From NCBI RefSeq assembly GCF_004331645.1, contig NZ_SJSK01000004.1:467258-531257 (forward strand): a DNA stretch of 64,000 nucleotides. The letters are read 5' to 3'. Source of the DNA: Pedobacter frigiditerrae (GTDB lineage: Bacteria; Bacteroidota; Bacteroidia; Sphingobacteriales; Sphingobacteriaceae). The notes under the pieces were generated by a model. It was not told where the DNA came from. It made no database searches and saw nothing but the letters and a program-made list of their open reading frames with translations. Below are positions 51,104 to 59,720 of this stretch, in pieces. The translations under genes and the position numbers were made by a program. The stretch's first letter is position 1. Each line of letters opens with the position of its first letter.

Positions 51104-52981
51104 ATGAAAAACAAAAAACGCTTCTCTATGGCAGGGCTATGCAATGTCAAACCCATTTGGAAAAATTATTTTATACTTTTTTCTCTGATCCTTTTAGGAT
51201 TATCCTTTAACTCTTGTAAAAAGGATTTACTTGTACCTGGAATGCCATCAGAAAACGATGGTAAACAAAAAATTAAAACCATTTCTTATACCGAATTTTT
51301 AAATTCCATTAATCTAAATAAGACCGGGACTTTAAAAACTACATTATCAAATGCTGCAAAGGGTAGCCAAGGAGCTGTAATGAATGTCAATTCAGGCTCA
51401 AATGGCTTTAATATCAATACTGACAGCATTAAAAGACTTACACTTGGCGACACAATTAGCTATGTGATAAGCTTAAAACCAGAAACACGTCATGCAGTTC
51501 AATTCCGCAACTTAACTATTCAGGTTTTAAATGATAATACAACTGCTTTCTTAACCACATATGTACCTACTCAAGAATGGGTAAAAGATTGGAAAAGCAA
51601 AAAACATTTAGGGTTTAAGGGAGAGATTTATGCAAATAAAATTGACTTGTCAGACATCCCTAAAATTAATGGACTGAACAGTTCAAGCCAAGGTTCAAAA
51701 GGAACTACAATGTCTCAAGGAAATGCTACTAGCGAAATCTTCATAAACCATAATAAGATTAGCCTAGCGCCAGGTGAATGTGAAGAATATGATGTTTATG
51801 AAACTGTAAGAATTCCTTGTAAATTTGGTCATTACAGTCGATCCGACTGTAGTTATCAAGAGACTTATGGAACTTGGGATGTCCTCCCAAACATAAATGA
51901 CTGGCCACCATATGATGGGTTTATTTATGTGGGGGTCGCACTTAATTGTGCACCAGGTGTCTCCACACCTCCTACTGGTGGTGGAGGTGGAAGTACAACT
52001 CCAAATCCTCCAGGTGATTATGATCCTTGTGATTGCGACACACCACCATCAGTTTCTTTCAAGAACAGTTCTGGGGGTATAAGTAAACTAGCTATTGTAC
52101 CTCCAAATTGTTGTGATGAAGATAATGGTGGGTTGTATCCATTGCCGACTATTGATCCTGTGGTTCAAGTTATTCAAAATCTTGCAATTGAACTTAATTT
52201 AACTAACGTACAGAAAGACTTTCTTTTAAACAACCAGAACATTGCTCTCGCTATTGAAAATTATCTATACACTTATGGGCGGACAACAGAGAATAAAGAA
52301 TTTAGCAATTGGGGCATCAACTATTTAACTATAAATCCAACTGAAGATAGGGCAACATTTATAAAGAATTTTTTTACTGGTATAGAGAATAAAGATAGTG
52401 ATACCGATGATAATACTTGGTATCAGAATACGGTTCAACAACAACAACAACTACCTTCTAAAATAGATTATTTCAATAGTTACCCAAAGAAAGTTGAAAA
52501 TGGGTATGTATATGGGTTGAAATCTAGCGAGGTTTATACAATTATCGGAGGCTCTTTAGATGCAAAAAATAAAGCAGCAAATCCAGACTATCAAAATGCT
52601 TGTGCAATTAGAGGCTCAAGAGCTTTAAATTATGCAGGTATTACAATACCAGTAGTAGTGTATGACAATAAGAAAAAAACAGAACAAGGTGCTGATGGCA
52701 AAAACTACATTCTATCTGCAACAGCCTTTAGAAGGTTTATGACTGAAAAATTTGGAAATGCTACATATAAACTAACCTCACAACAAATTGGAAATGACAA
52801 AAGCAAAATTGTTGATTTTCTAAAAGGCAAAACAGGTATATTTGTTGTTACAAATATGAATCCTGGAACAGCTGGATATTCAGGTCATGTTGACTATATA
52901 ATTAATGGATCTTGTATAAATGGGTCAAACACAAATCCAAAAGGCGGTATTGATAAAATAGAAATTTGGGAACTAAATTAA
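51104..52981 (+). CDS. Lipoprotein with C-terminal Tae4-like peptidoglycan amidase (putative antibacterial toxin)
   Basis: A 625-residue lipoprotein started at ATG 51104; the frame reaches a TTG at 51080. Signal: NYFILFSLILLGLSFNSC, lipid Cys38. Residues about 60-220 form a domain with VISLKPETRHAVQFRNLTIQ and TTYVPTQEWVKDW. A cysteine-rich region (about 225-335) is split by a Gly-rich linker near 289-293. The C-terminal 165 residues resemble Tae4 amidases: YQNACAIRGSRALNYAG with Cys500, GKNYILSATAFRRFM, LKGKTGIFVVTN, SGHVDYI with His595, and the closing DKIEIWEL. The third catalytic Asp is unclear. Tae4 cleaves the D-Glu/mDAP bond of peptidoglycan. An immunity-like gene follows after 5 bp. 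No type VI genes are in view. Confidence 0.75.
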   Translation: MKNKKRFSMAGLCNVKPIWKNYFILFSLILLGLSFNSCKKDLLVPGMPSENDGKQKIKTISYTEFLNSINLNKTGTLKTTLSNAAKGSQGAVMNVNSGSNGFNINTDSIKRLTLGDTISYVISLKPETRHAVQFRNLTIQVLNDNTTAFLTTYVPTQEWVKDWKSKKHLGFKGEIYANKIDLSDIPKINGLNSSSQGSKGTTMSQGNATSEIFINHNKISLAPGECEEYDVYETVRIPCKFGHYSRSDCSYQETYGTWDVLPNINDWPPYDGFIYVGVALNCAPGVSTPPTGGGGGSTTPNPPGDYDPCDCDTPPSVSFKNSSGGISKLAIVPPNCCDEDNGGLYPLPTIDPVVQVIQNLAIELNLTNVQKDFLLNNQNIALAIENYLYTYGRTTENKEFSNWGINYLTINPTEDRATFIKNFFTGIENKDSDTDDNTWYQNTVQQQQQLPSKIDYFNSYPKKVENGYVYGLKSSEVYTIIGGSLDAKNKAANPDYQNACAIRGSRALNYAGITIPVVVYDNKKKTEQGADGKNYILSATAFRRFMTEKFGNATYKLTSQQIGNDKSKIVDFLKGKTGIFVVTNMNPGTAGYSGHVDYIINGSCINGSNTNPKGGIDKIEIWELN

Positions 52982-52986
52982 TTAAT

Positions 52987-53379
52987 ATGAAAAATATTTT
53001 TCTTTTTGGCATTTTATTTTTGCTTGCGAATTTTTCTTTTGGACAGAAACTTGATAAAAAGCAATGGATTAATTTTTACAAAGAATATGCAACCTATAGG
53101 TGTTTGTGTGAAGTTACAGATAACAAGGTTGAACAATATCTATCCACTAAAAAAGATGTATCATTCTCCGTACATTCTGAATTTTTAGGTACATATATAG
53201 AAAAGGCAGATTCAATTGGTCGTGATTTTGCGAAAAATATGCGCCCTATACAAGTTGATAAAGAAAACGATTTATTTGGGATGAACACAAACTTTAAAAA
53301 TTGCTTATTATTCTACAAAAGTAAGTCTTTAGATAGCATCGCTAAAAAATCTTATCAAGGTTTCAGTAAGGGAAGATAG
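52987..53379 (+). CDS. Secreted Tai4-like immunity protein (putative)
   Basis: A 130-residue exported protein started at ATG 52987 (signal peptide FLFGILFLLANFSFGQ), 5 bp after the amidase-domain gene. It has the pattern of Tai4 proteins, which sit in the periplasm and block Tae4: an N-terminal helix WINFYKEYATYRCLCEVTD with cysteines, and a C-terminal FKNCLLFYKSKSLDSIAKKSYQGF, close to the CLDLYxSxxLD-type motif. Two or three Cys could form a disulfide as in Tai4. The position (immediately downstream) and periplasmic targeting fit an immunity function. The match is by pattern, not alignment. Confidence 0.65.
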   Translation: MKNIFLFGILFLLANFSFGQKLDKKQWINFYKEYATYRCLCEVTDNKVEQYLSTKKDVSFSVHSEFLGTYIEKADSIGRDFAKNMRPIQVDKENDLFGMNTNFKNCLLFYKSKSLDSIAKKSYQGFSKGR

Positions 53380-53408
53380 ATTTCTTAACTCATGGCTCTG
53401 TTAAACTT

Positions 53409-53444
53409 AATCTTCAAGAGGTCATTAAAGACCTCTTGAAGATT
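53409..53444. repeat. Perfect 15-bp hairpin repeat, copy 1
   Basis: AATCTTCAAGAGGTC (53409-53423) and GACCTCTTGAAGATT (53430-53444) are exact inverted copies with a 6-base loop. The same structure with minor changes is at 54381-54416. It could act as a terminator for the toxin/immunity transcript, but has no T run. Confidence 0.75.
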
Positions 53445-53552
53445 CTAAAGTACACTTGGAGAAGGGACCGATATATTAAATTGGACAATTAAAAGCCCTT
53501 CTTAAAACGAAGGCTTATAAATCAAACTATAAGCATAATTAGAACAAAAAAA

Positions 53553-54323
53553 ATGTATCAAATCATTATAAAACACCGCTTTAAGTTCTTATGTATCCTA
53601 CTTCTATTTATTACAAATATAACGTTTGCACAAACAAAACCATTTGAACCAAAAATGGGTTCAATCTTCTTGGTAAAGGAAAATAGGGTCATAGATAGCA
53701 AAGCCTTTGAAGAAACCTTTAACATTTTTATAAAAGAATTCATAAAGGGTTTGAAAGATAAAATGGTTAAAGAATACAAATTAGCTAATAAGCCAATGGA
53801 TACTTTGCAATTAAACGAAATTGCTGCACCAATTAAGGAGCTTTTATTTGAAACAATAAGTGAGCCGGGCAAGAAATCATTTGCCATTGAATACAAGGCA
53901 GATAAAATATTTTATACTCAATTAGATGATGAAAATAATAGCAATGAACTGTATTATTTTGACAAACTAAAAAATATTGTAATCAATAGCTTTAACCAAA
54001 GCCAATTAGTAGATTATTTTAGACAGGAGCAAATTATTTCAATTAAGGAATATAGAGAGCAAACAAAAATTATCCAGGGATACAAATGCTTCAAGGTTAT
54101 ATACCAATATAAAGAGAATTCAGAAAACGAAGAAATATTTATGCCTCCTATTGTTTATACAAGAGAACTTTGGGTAACAGAGCAATTGAAATCTCCATTT
54201 CATTTTGCTGTGAAAGCGAATGAAATCCTTTCTAAATACTATCCACTTGAAATTGTCGAACATATAGATAAAATTAGTGGTTTAGAAACAACTTATATTT
54301 TAACATCAATTAATTTAAAGTGA
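53553..54323 (+). CDS. Exported protein of the GLPGLI-like type
   Basis: A 256-residue exported protein with signal peptide ending ITFAQ (about residue 26). The mature part has FAIEYKADKIFYTQLDDENNSNELYYFD and the later REQTKIIQGYKCFKVIYQYKEN and RELWVTEQLKSPFHFAVKAN. This strand-rich pattern with a central GYKCxK word resembles GLPGLI/DUF4412 proteins of Bacteroidota. Function unknown. It is flanked on both sides by copies of the same hairpin repeat. Confidence 0.6.
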   Translation: MYQIIIKHRFKFLCILLLFITNITFAQTKPFEPKMGSIFLVKENRVIDSKAFEETFNIFIKEFIKGLKDKMVKEYKLANKPMDTLQLNEIAAPIKELLFETISEPGKKSFAIEYKADKIFYTQLDDENNSNELYYFDKLKNIVINSFNQSQLVDYFRQEQIISIKEYREQTKIIQGYKCFKVIYQYKENSENEEIFMPPIVYTRELWVTEQLKSPFHFAVKANEILSKYYPLEIVEHIDKISGLETTYILTSINLK

Positions 54324-54380
54324 TTTAAGTGCTAGTTATTCATTGATCTTTAAGTAACCCCATAATCTGCTTTATCCCTT

Positions 54381-54416
54381 AATCTTCGAGAAGTCACGGA
54401 AGACCTCTCGAAGATT
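54381..54416. repeat. 15-bp hairpin repeat, copy 2
   Basis: AATCTTCGAGAAGTC (54381-54395) pairs with GACCTCTCGAAGATT (54402-54416) around ACGGAA, one mismatch. Both copies are followed by CTAAA, so more than the hairpin is conserved. Confidence 0.75.
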
Positions 54417-54464
54417 CTAAATAGATATGAAATGTAGGTTTTTCACCGACAAACTCAGAAATCC

Positions 54465-54472
54465 TATCTTTG
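54465..54472 (+). promoter_or_regulatory. -7 promoter box of truA
   Basis: TATCTTTG, an exact TAnnTTTG match, ends 4 bases before the truA ATG at 54477, so the transcript is probably leaderless or nearly so. A T-rich -33 region lies near 54438. Confidence 0.6.
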
Positions 54473-54476
54473 CAAA

Positions 54477-55274
54477 ATGAGATACTTCTTCCACATTGCT
54501 TATAACGGACATACTTACAGTGGTTGGCAACGCCAGCCAAAAGTAAACAGCGTACAAGAAGTAATTGAGAATAAACTGAGCAATATATTTAAAACACCCA
54601 TTACCATTAATGGTTGCGGAAGAACTGATTCTGGTGTACACGCCAGTCAGTTCTTTTTTCACGCAGATATTGAGCAAGAATGGGATTTTGATTTAGCATT
54701 TAGGTTAAATAAAATTTTACCTCATAACATAGCCATTTTTGATATCATCCCTTTGGAAGGCAAGCCACATGCCAGATTTGATGCCGTACAACGGAAATAC
54801 GATTACTACATTCACACCTACAAAAATCCATTTCTAAATCAATTGAGCTCTTATTACGATGTTAGGGATTTGAATTTAGAAGAGATGAAAAAGGCAGTAC
54901 AACTCTTAACTCAATATAAAGATTACAGGGCTTTTTGTACCACGCCTGATAAAAACGAACATACCATTTGCAATGTAATGGAAGCTAAATTATTTACTAC
55001 AGCAAATGGCGATCATATCCGTTTTCACATTGCTTCTAATCGTTTTTTAGGCAAAATGATTAGAATAATTACGGGTAAGCTCTTAAAAATTGGCAACGGA
55101 AATATGAGTGTTGATGAGTTTGAACACCTATTGATCACCTTAGAAACTCCTGGAATGTTGGAGATTGCGCATCCCACTGGTTTATATTTATCTAAAGTAA
55201 CCTATCCCTACTTAAATTTACCACTCAGAACAGAGTTCTCGGGCTTACAGCAAAAAGATTGGATTGAAATATAG
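54477..55274 (+). CDS. truA: tRNA pseudouridine(38-40) synthase
   Basis: A 265-residue TruA that isomerises uridines at positions 38-40 of the tRNA anticodon arm. The N-terminal domain has FFHIAYNGHTYSGWQRQPKVNSVQEVIENKL; the catalytic Asp is in INGCGRTDSGVHASQF (about residue 51). The second domain has HARFDAVQRKYDYYIHTYKNPF and RAFCTTPDKNEHTICNV, and the last part has HIASNRFLGKMIRIITGKLLKIG. All motifs are standard and the length is normal. It starts a few bases after its -7 box. Confidence 0.97.
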   Translation: MRYFFHIAYNGHTYSGWQRQPKVNSVQEVIENKLSNIFKTPITINGCGRTDSGVHASQFFFHADIEQEWDFDLAFRLNKILPHNIAIFDIIPLEGKPHARFDAVQRKYDYYIHTYKNPFLNQLSSYYDVRDLNLEEMKKAVQLLTQYKDYRAFCTTPDKNEHTICNVMEAKLFTTANGDHIRFHIASNRFLGKMIRIITGKLLKIGNGNMSVDEFEHLLITLETPGMLEIAHPTGLYLSKVTYPYLNLPLRTEFSGLQQKDWIEI

Positions 55275-55342
55275 TATTGAGTAGAGCGTATTGCGTATTG
55301 CGATTAGTTTCTTCGGACTTTCCGACTTCCAAACTTTCCTGA

Positions 55343-56557
55343 CTACTTAAACCTTATAGCCTTTAGAGGGCTTATTCTACTTACCAAAAGCGAAGGGATA
55401 ATCAAAACGATTGTACAGATAATAACCGTTGCTATATTTAGTAATAATACATCTACAAAATGTACTTCCATTGGCACATAAGCCAAGTAATAATTAGTTT
55501 GTTCGAGCTTAAAAAGATGTGTTGTAGTTTGAAAATAGGCAATTCCTAAGCCTAAAATATTCCCTAGAACTAATCCAATTCCAACTAAATAAATGGCATT
55601 ATAAAGGAATATCTTCATCACGCTTGTATCAGAAATACCCATTGCTTTTAAAAGTCCAATCATTGAGGTTCGTTCCAAAATCATGATCAGCAATGCGGTA
55701 ACCATATTAATTACACCAACAATCATCATTAAAATGAGCAACACTTTTGTGTTTACATCTAACAAGGAAAGCCAAGTAAAAATTTCTGGCGTGCTTTCTT
55801 TCACAGACCTCGACCTTAATTTTAACTCTAAATTGGCATAAACACTATCGGCGATAGGCTGTAAACGAGCAAAATTCTTAACCCTAACTTCTATGCCACC
55901 CATTTGATTGGGTTCCCAGTTGTTTACACTTCTAATGATATTGATATCGCCAATGGCAAAACCCTTGTCTATATTTTCGATGCCTACATTGTAAATTCCT
56001 ATAATTTTAAACTTCCTTTTTTTAGGGGGATCTTGAACAAAATGCATTAAAAAACTGTCGCCAATTTTAAGTTTCATTCGTTTTGCAGTATAATCTGAAA
56101 TTAAGATCTGATTGACAGCGCTATCAGCAAAATTGATAATGGTTCCAGCTACTAAATGTTTCTTAATGAAGGCCCAGTCGTAGGTTTTATCTATTCCTTT
56201 AAAATTAATACCTTCTACTTCGCCATTGGCAGAAATAATAGCGGGTTTGGTGGCAAAAGGATAAAATGAAGCAATATTTCTATTCCTCTTTAAATAAGAA
56301 AGTGTCGAATCATTAGGTATAAAGGGAGATTTCTCAAACGAACCATTTAAATCGAAACGATAAATCTGTACATCGCCAATAAAGCCCCTTACCTTGTCTT
56401 GTATTTCTGTTTTAAATCCCTTAATAATCGCTATAGAAAGTATCATCACAGCCAAACTGAGCATTACTCCAGCAATCGCAATGCGAACAATTAACTTGCT
56501 AAAAGTACGTTCAGATTTTATGGCTATTCGCCCAGCTATGAAATATTCTATATTCAA
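55343..56557 (-). CDS. FtsX/LolE-type ABC transporter permease
   Basis: A permease of about 404 residues with four membrane helices: one at about 23-44 (IAIAGVMLSLAVMILSIAIIKGF) and three in the C-terminal half (ILLILMMIVGVINMVTALLIMI, YLVGIGLVLGNILGLG, VLLLNIATVIICTIVLIIPSLLVSRISPLKAIRFK). The large periplasmic loop lies between. I start it at TTG 56557 (NIEYFIAGRIAIKSERTFSKL), the family's usual opening; a TTG at 56584 extends it by 9 residues. No ATG is available. It resembles LolC/LolE, which release lipoproteins from the inner membrane. An ATPase partner is not adjacent. Divergent from the DUF1343 gene. Confidence 0.88.
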   Translation of the reverse strand: MNIEYFIAGRIAIKSERTFSKLIVRIAIAGVMLSLAVMILSIAIIKGFKTEIQDKVRGFIGDVQIYRFDLNGSFEKSPFIPNDSTLSYLKRNRNIASFYPFATKPAIISANGEVEGINFKGIDKTYDWAFIKKHLVAGTIINFADSAVNQILISDYTAKRMKLKIGDSFLMHFVQDPPKKRKFKIIGIYNVGIENIDKGFAIGDINIIRSVNNWEPNQMGGIEVRVKNFARLQPIADSVYANLELKLRSRSVKESTPEIFTWLSLLDVNTKVLLILMMIVGVINMVTALLIMILERTSMIGLLKAMGISDTSVMKIFLYNAIYLVGIGLVLGNILGLGIAYFQTTTHLFKLEQTNYYLAYVPMEVHFVDVLLLNIATVIICTIVLIIPSLLVSRISPLKAIRFK

Positions 56558-56638
56558 AATTTGTAATAAGTTGTAACTTAGCAAAAGTGCTAATTCGAAA
56601 TCGATTTAGCGTATATTCTTTTTAAAAACCTTTAAGAA

Positions 56639-57916
56639 ATGAAGAAATTATCTTTTCTATTCACATTGATTTTTACTATTGTTGTATTAACTGCTTGCGG
56701 ACAAAGCCCAAAAACTAAGCTTAATCCTAAAGTACCAAATCCTTACAAAGTTAAAGCCGAAGATATTGATAAGCCAAAAAATAAACCTTCAAAATTTAGA
56801 ACTGGAGCAGAACAAACTGAAGTATACTTACCATTGCTTAAAGGAAAAAGAATTGGAATGGTAGTTAATCCCACTTCAATTATTGGCAAACAAACATCGG
56901 TTGATAGTTTGGTAAAAAGAGGTGTAAATATTGTTAAAATATTTGGTCCAGAACATGGTTTTAGAGGAGATGCAAGCGCAGGTGTAAGTATAGACGATGC
57001 AGTTGATGCAAAAACTGGCATAAAGGCAATTTCACTATATGGCAAACATAATACGCCAACAAAAGAAGACATTGCTGATGTAGACATCATGATTTTCGAC
57101 ATACAGGATGTTGGCGTTCGTTTTTACACCTACATTAATACTTTGCAACGTGTAATGGAAGCCTGTGCTCGTGATGGTAAAGAAGTATTGATTCTAGATC
57201 GCCCAAACCCTAATGGTTTTTACATTGATGGCCCTGTTTTAGACCCTAAGTATAAATCTGGTATTGGTATACAACCTATCCCAATTGTACATGGCTTAAC
57301 AGTTGGCGAATATGCACAAATGTTAAACGGCGAAGGTTGGTTAAAAGATAAGTTAAAATGTAAAATCACAGTTATTAAAAATACAGGATATACACATGAC
57401 ATGCCATATGTATTGCCGGTAAACCCATCGCCAAACTTAAATACTGCACAATCTATTTTACTTTATCCAACTACTTGTTTGTTCGAGGGCACCTATTTAA
57501 ATCATGGTCGCGGAACCATGTATCCATTTACCATTGTTGGTGCACCCTACCTAAAAGGAAAATTTGATTTCTCTTTTACTCCAAAAAGTATAAAAGGAAT
57601 GAGTGAAACTCCTTTATTTATGAATGAGGTTTGTTATGGCTTAGATTTAAGAAATTACGATACTGAAAACTTTAGGAAGACAAAAATGTTAAACTTAAGC
57701 TGGATAATAGAACTATACAAAGCTTCGCCTCGCAAAGCAGATTTCTTTAACAATAAACTAAGTGCTGAGGTTGGTACAATAGAAGCTCGTATTGGTGTGG
57801 GAGATTTTAGACAGCAAATTATAGATGGAAAATCTGAAAAGGAAATCCGTGCAAGCTGGGAACCTGGATTAAGTAAGTACAAACTAATGCGTAAAAAGTA
57901 TTTGCTTTATCCATAG
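56639..57916 (+). CDS. DUF1343 lipoprotein (NamZ-type exo-beta-N-acetylmuramidase)
   Basis: A 425-residue lipoprotein (FTIVVLTACGQSP, Cys at about 20). It matches DUF1343: LLKGKRIGMVVNPTSIIGKQTSVDSLVKRGVNIVKIFGPEHGFRGDASAGVSIDDAVDAKTGIKAISLYG, FDIQDVGVRFYTYINTLQRVMEACARDGKEVLILDRPNPNG, GPVLDPKYKSGIG, PSPNLNTAQSILLYPTTCLFEGT and GRGTMYPFTIVGAPYL. The family includes NamZ enzymes, which remove terminal MurNAc from peptidoglycan fragments. The GPEHGFRG motif holds a likely catalytic Glu. A role in cell-wall recycling is inferred. Confidence 0.9.
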   Translation: MKKLSFLFTLIFTIVVLTACGQSPKTKLNPKVPNPYKVKAEDIDKPKNKPSKFRTGAEQTEVYLPLLKGKRIGMVVNPTSIIGKQTSVDSLVKRGVNIVKIFGPEHGFRGDASAGVSIDDAVDAKTGIKAISLYGKHNTPTKEDIADVDIMIFDIQDVGVRFYTYINTLQRVMEACARDGKEVLILDRPNPNGFYIDGPVLDPKYKSGIGIQPIPIVHGLTVGEYAQMLNGEGWLKDKLKCKITVIKNTGYTHDMPYVLPVNPSPNLNTAQSILLYPTTCLFEGTYLNHGRGTMYPFTIVGAPYLKGKFDFSFTPKSIKGMSETPLFMNEVCYGLDLRNYDTENFRKTKMLNLSWIIELYKASPRKADFFNNKLSAEVGTIEARIGVGDFRQQIIDGKSEKEIRASWEPGLSKYKLMRKKYLLYP

Positions 57917-58020
57917 CTTTTGTCAGCCGATTGCTATAGGGTCTGAGCAAAGCGAATAGTCTGATTCCGTATTCTTTTCTAGATAATAAATAAGATTTCA
58001 AACCAATAAATCGCAATGCC

Positions 58021-58239
58021 ATGAACAACGAAGCAAAAAAGAAAAATGAAGAAGCATCAAGTAATTTTTTAGAACCACAACCAAAAGGTAAGGTAGATAA
58101 AGGAGATAAAGTTGTAAAAAAACCAGCTGATAAGGTTTATACAAAAGATCCTGCAATGGCTAAAACCAAAAATCCGGCCCAGCAAAAAGAAAATAGCGAG
58201 CAGCCTGTACATTCGGTAAATGATACCCCAAAAGAATAA
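58021..58239 (+). CDS. Small Lys-rich disordered protein
   Basis: 72 residues, strongly hydrophilic, Lys/Glu/Pro/Asn-rich and with no hydrophobic core (MNNEAKKKNEEASSNFLEPQPKGKVDKGDKVVKKPADK). It is probably disordered, and might be a nucleoid- or RNA-associated small protein. A small membrane-protein gene follows after 11 bp. Real-gene status rests on clean start, codon pattern and spacing. Confidence 0.5.
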   Translation: MNNEAKKKNEEASSNFLEPQPKGKVDKGDKVVKKPADKVYTKDPAMAKTKNPAQQKENSEQPVHSVNDTPKE

Positions 58240-58250
58240 TTAAATCTTAT

Positions 58251-58607
58251 ATGACTGAAGAAAATTCAATGCTATCTCAAGAGGAATTGAGGAAAAAGGC
58301 TTATTTAGAAGGACTAAAACTTTCAAAATCTGGTATGGATAGAGAAATCATTTATGCTCGACTAGAAAAACAAGGCATTCCTGAAGAAATAATCGAGAAT
58401 GTAATTCAAAATTTATTCATACAGCAAAAAAAAGAAAAAATTGATCATTTAACTCCTTTTTATAATGTAGCATTATTTAGAATAGGAATAGGATTGGCAG
58501 CTGCAGCTATATTTTATCTTATATCTCCAAATCAATTTTATATTCCTATTGGTCTAATTGGAGGAGGAATATTATCTGCATTTCTAATTAAAAGAAATAT
58601 GAAATGA
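58251..58607 (+). CDS. Small membrane protein
   Basis: 118 residues, with a charged helical first half (SQEELRKKAYLEGLKLSKSGMDREIIYARLEKQGIPEEIIENVIQNL) and two hydrophobic stretches in the second half (about 76-87 and 95-113) that would be membrane helices. The first half resembles a UBA/CUE-like or RecX-like helical bundle by pattern. It follows the Lys-rich gene by 11 bp. Its stop directly touches the stop of the convergent topoisomerase gene. Confidence 0.6.
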   Translation: MTEENSMLSQEELRKKAYLEGLKLSKSGMDREIIYARLEKQGIPEEIIENVIQNLFIQQKKEKIDHLTPFYNVALFRIGIGLAAAAIFYLISPNQFYIPIGLIGGGILSAFLIKRNMK

Positions 58608-59663
58608 TCATTTTTTAGAAACTTTAGATTTCACCTGTTTTAAAAACTGCAATAAAATCTTCTCATCATTTTGCATGGCCGTTGTGCTATTTGGTTTGTT
58701 AGTATTTATTTTCTTTAAATATTTATGCAAGCCATCTTCTTCATAAACAGTTAACAGCATCGGATAAACGTAAGAACTTTTACAAACTGCCCTTGTGTTT
58801 CCTAATTTACTGGCTACGCAGTCTAAAACTTCAACAATAGCCTTCTTTTTAGGTAGTTCCGGGTTTTTAACCGAACAATTAGCTAATTGCCGTAAGGCTT
58901 CCAATGTGCCGCCCCAAGTTCTAAAGTCTTTAGCAGTAAAATCATTTCCAGTAATTTCTCTGATGTAGTTATTAATCATTCCAGAATCTACAGATTTATG
59001 CTCCTTACCATTAGTATAAAATTGAAACAGCTCTTGGCCTGGAATGTCCTTACACTTTTTTACGAGTTGAGCTAAAGTTTTATCATTCAATTGCACTTCT
59101 TGTTTTACTCCTTTTTTGCCCACAAAACTTAAAGTAGATCTACTTCCATTTTCCTTAAAATGATTATCCTTTAAAGTACTCAAACCATAACTACCGTAAG
59201 TCTTTTTATAGCTTTCATTGCCAATTCTGATTAAGGTTTTCTGCATTACCTGCAAACATATAGCAAGTACTTTTCGTTCATCAAAATCTTTTCTTCTTAA
59301 ATCTTTGGCAATTTTCTTACGAGCGTCCGTTAAAGCCTTTCCAAATTCTAGAAGCCTAAAATATTTGTGTTCAGACCTTCTAGATGTCCAATCTGGATGA
59401 TAACGGTATTGTTTTCTCCCCGCAACATCTACACCAATAGCTTGTAAATAACCATTCTTCTTTGGCGAAATCCATACGTCTGTCCAAGCAGGTGGTAAAA
59501 CCAGTTTTTTAATCCTATCTAAATCTTTTTCATTTTTAATACGCTCTCCATTTTTATCTACATAATAAAAACCACCGGGTTTCCCCTTTCTATAAATACC
59601 TGGTTGCTTGGGATGAACATATACCAAGCTGCTAGAATCAATCACTTCGGAAGTAGGAACCAT
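58608..59663 (-). CDS. DNA topoisomerase IB
   Basis: A 351-residue poxvirus-type topoisomerase IB that relaxes DNA by a 3'-phosphotyrosine. The N-terminal domain has RKGKPGGFYYVDKNGERIKNEKDLDRIKKLVLPPAWTDVWISPKKNGYLQAIGVDVAGRKQYRYHPDW. The catalytic domain contains RIGNESYKKTYGSYGLSTLKDNHF, FVGKKGVKQEVQLNDKTLAQLVKK, DFTAKDFRTWGGT (catalytic Arg) and KSSYVYP with catalytic Tyr298. These enzymes are common as accessory topoisomerases in Bacteroidota and Proteobacteria. Monogenic; its end abuts the convergent membrane-protein gene. Confidence 0.94.
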   Translation of the reverse strand: MVPTSEVIDSSSLVYVHPKQPGIYRKGKPGGFYYVDKNGERIKNEKDLDRIKKLVLPPAWTDVWISPKKNGYLQAIGVDVAGRKQYRYHPDWTSRRSEHKYFRLLEFGKALTDARKKIAKDLRRKDFDERKVLAICLQVMQKTLIRIGNESYKKTYGSYGLSTLKDNHFKENGSRSTLSFVGKKGVKQEVQLNDKTLAQLVKKCKDIPGQELFQFYTNGKEHKSVDSGMINNYIREITGNDFTAKDFRTWGGTLEALRQLANCSVKNPELPKKKAIVEVLDCVASKLGNTRAVCKSSYVYPMLLTVYEEDGLHKYLKKINTNKPNSTTAMQNDEKILLQFLKQVKSKVSKK

Positions 59664-59720
59664 ATAGATTAAGGAAAATATGAGTGAAATTTTTAGTTAT
59701 TTTGTTCTGTAAAACAACAT

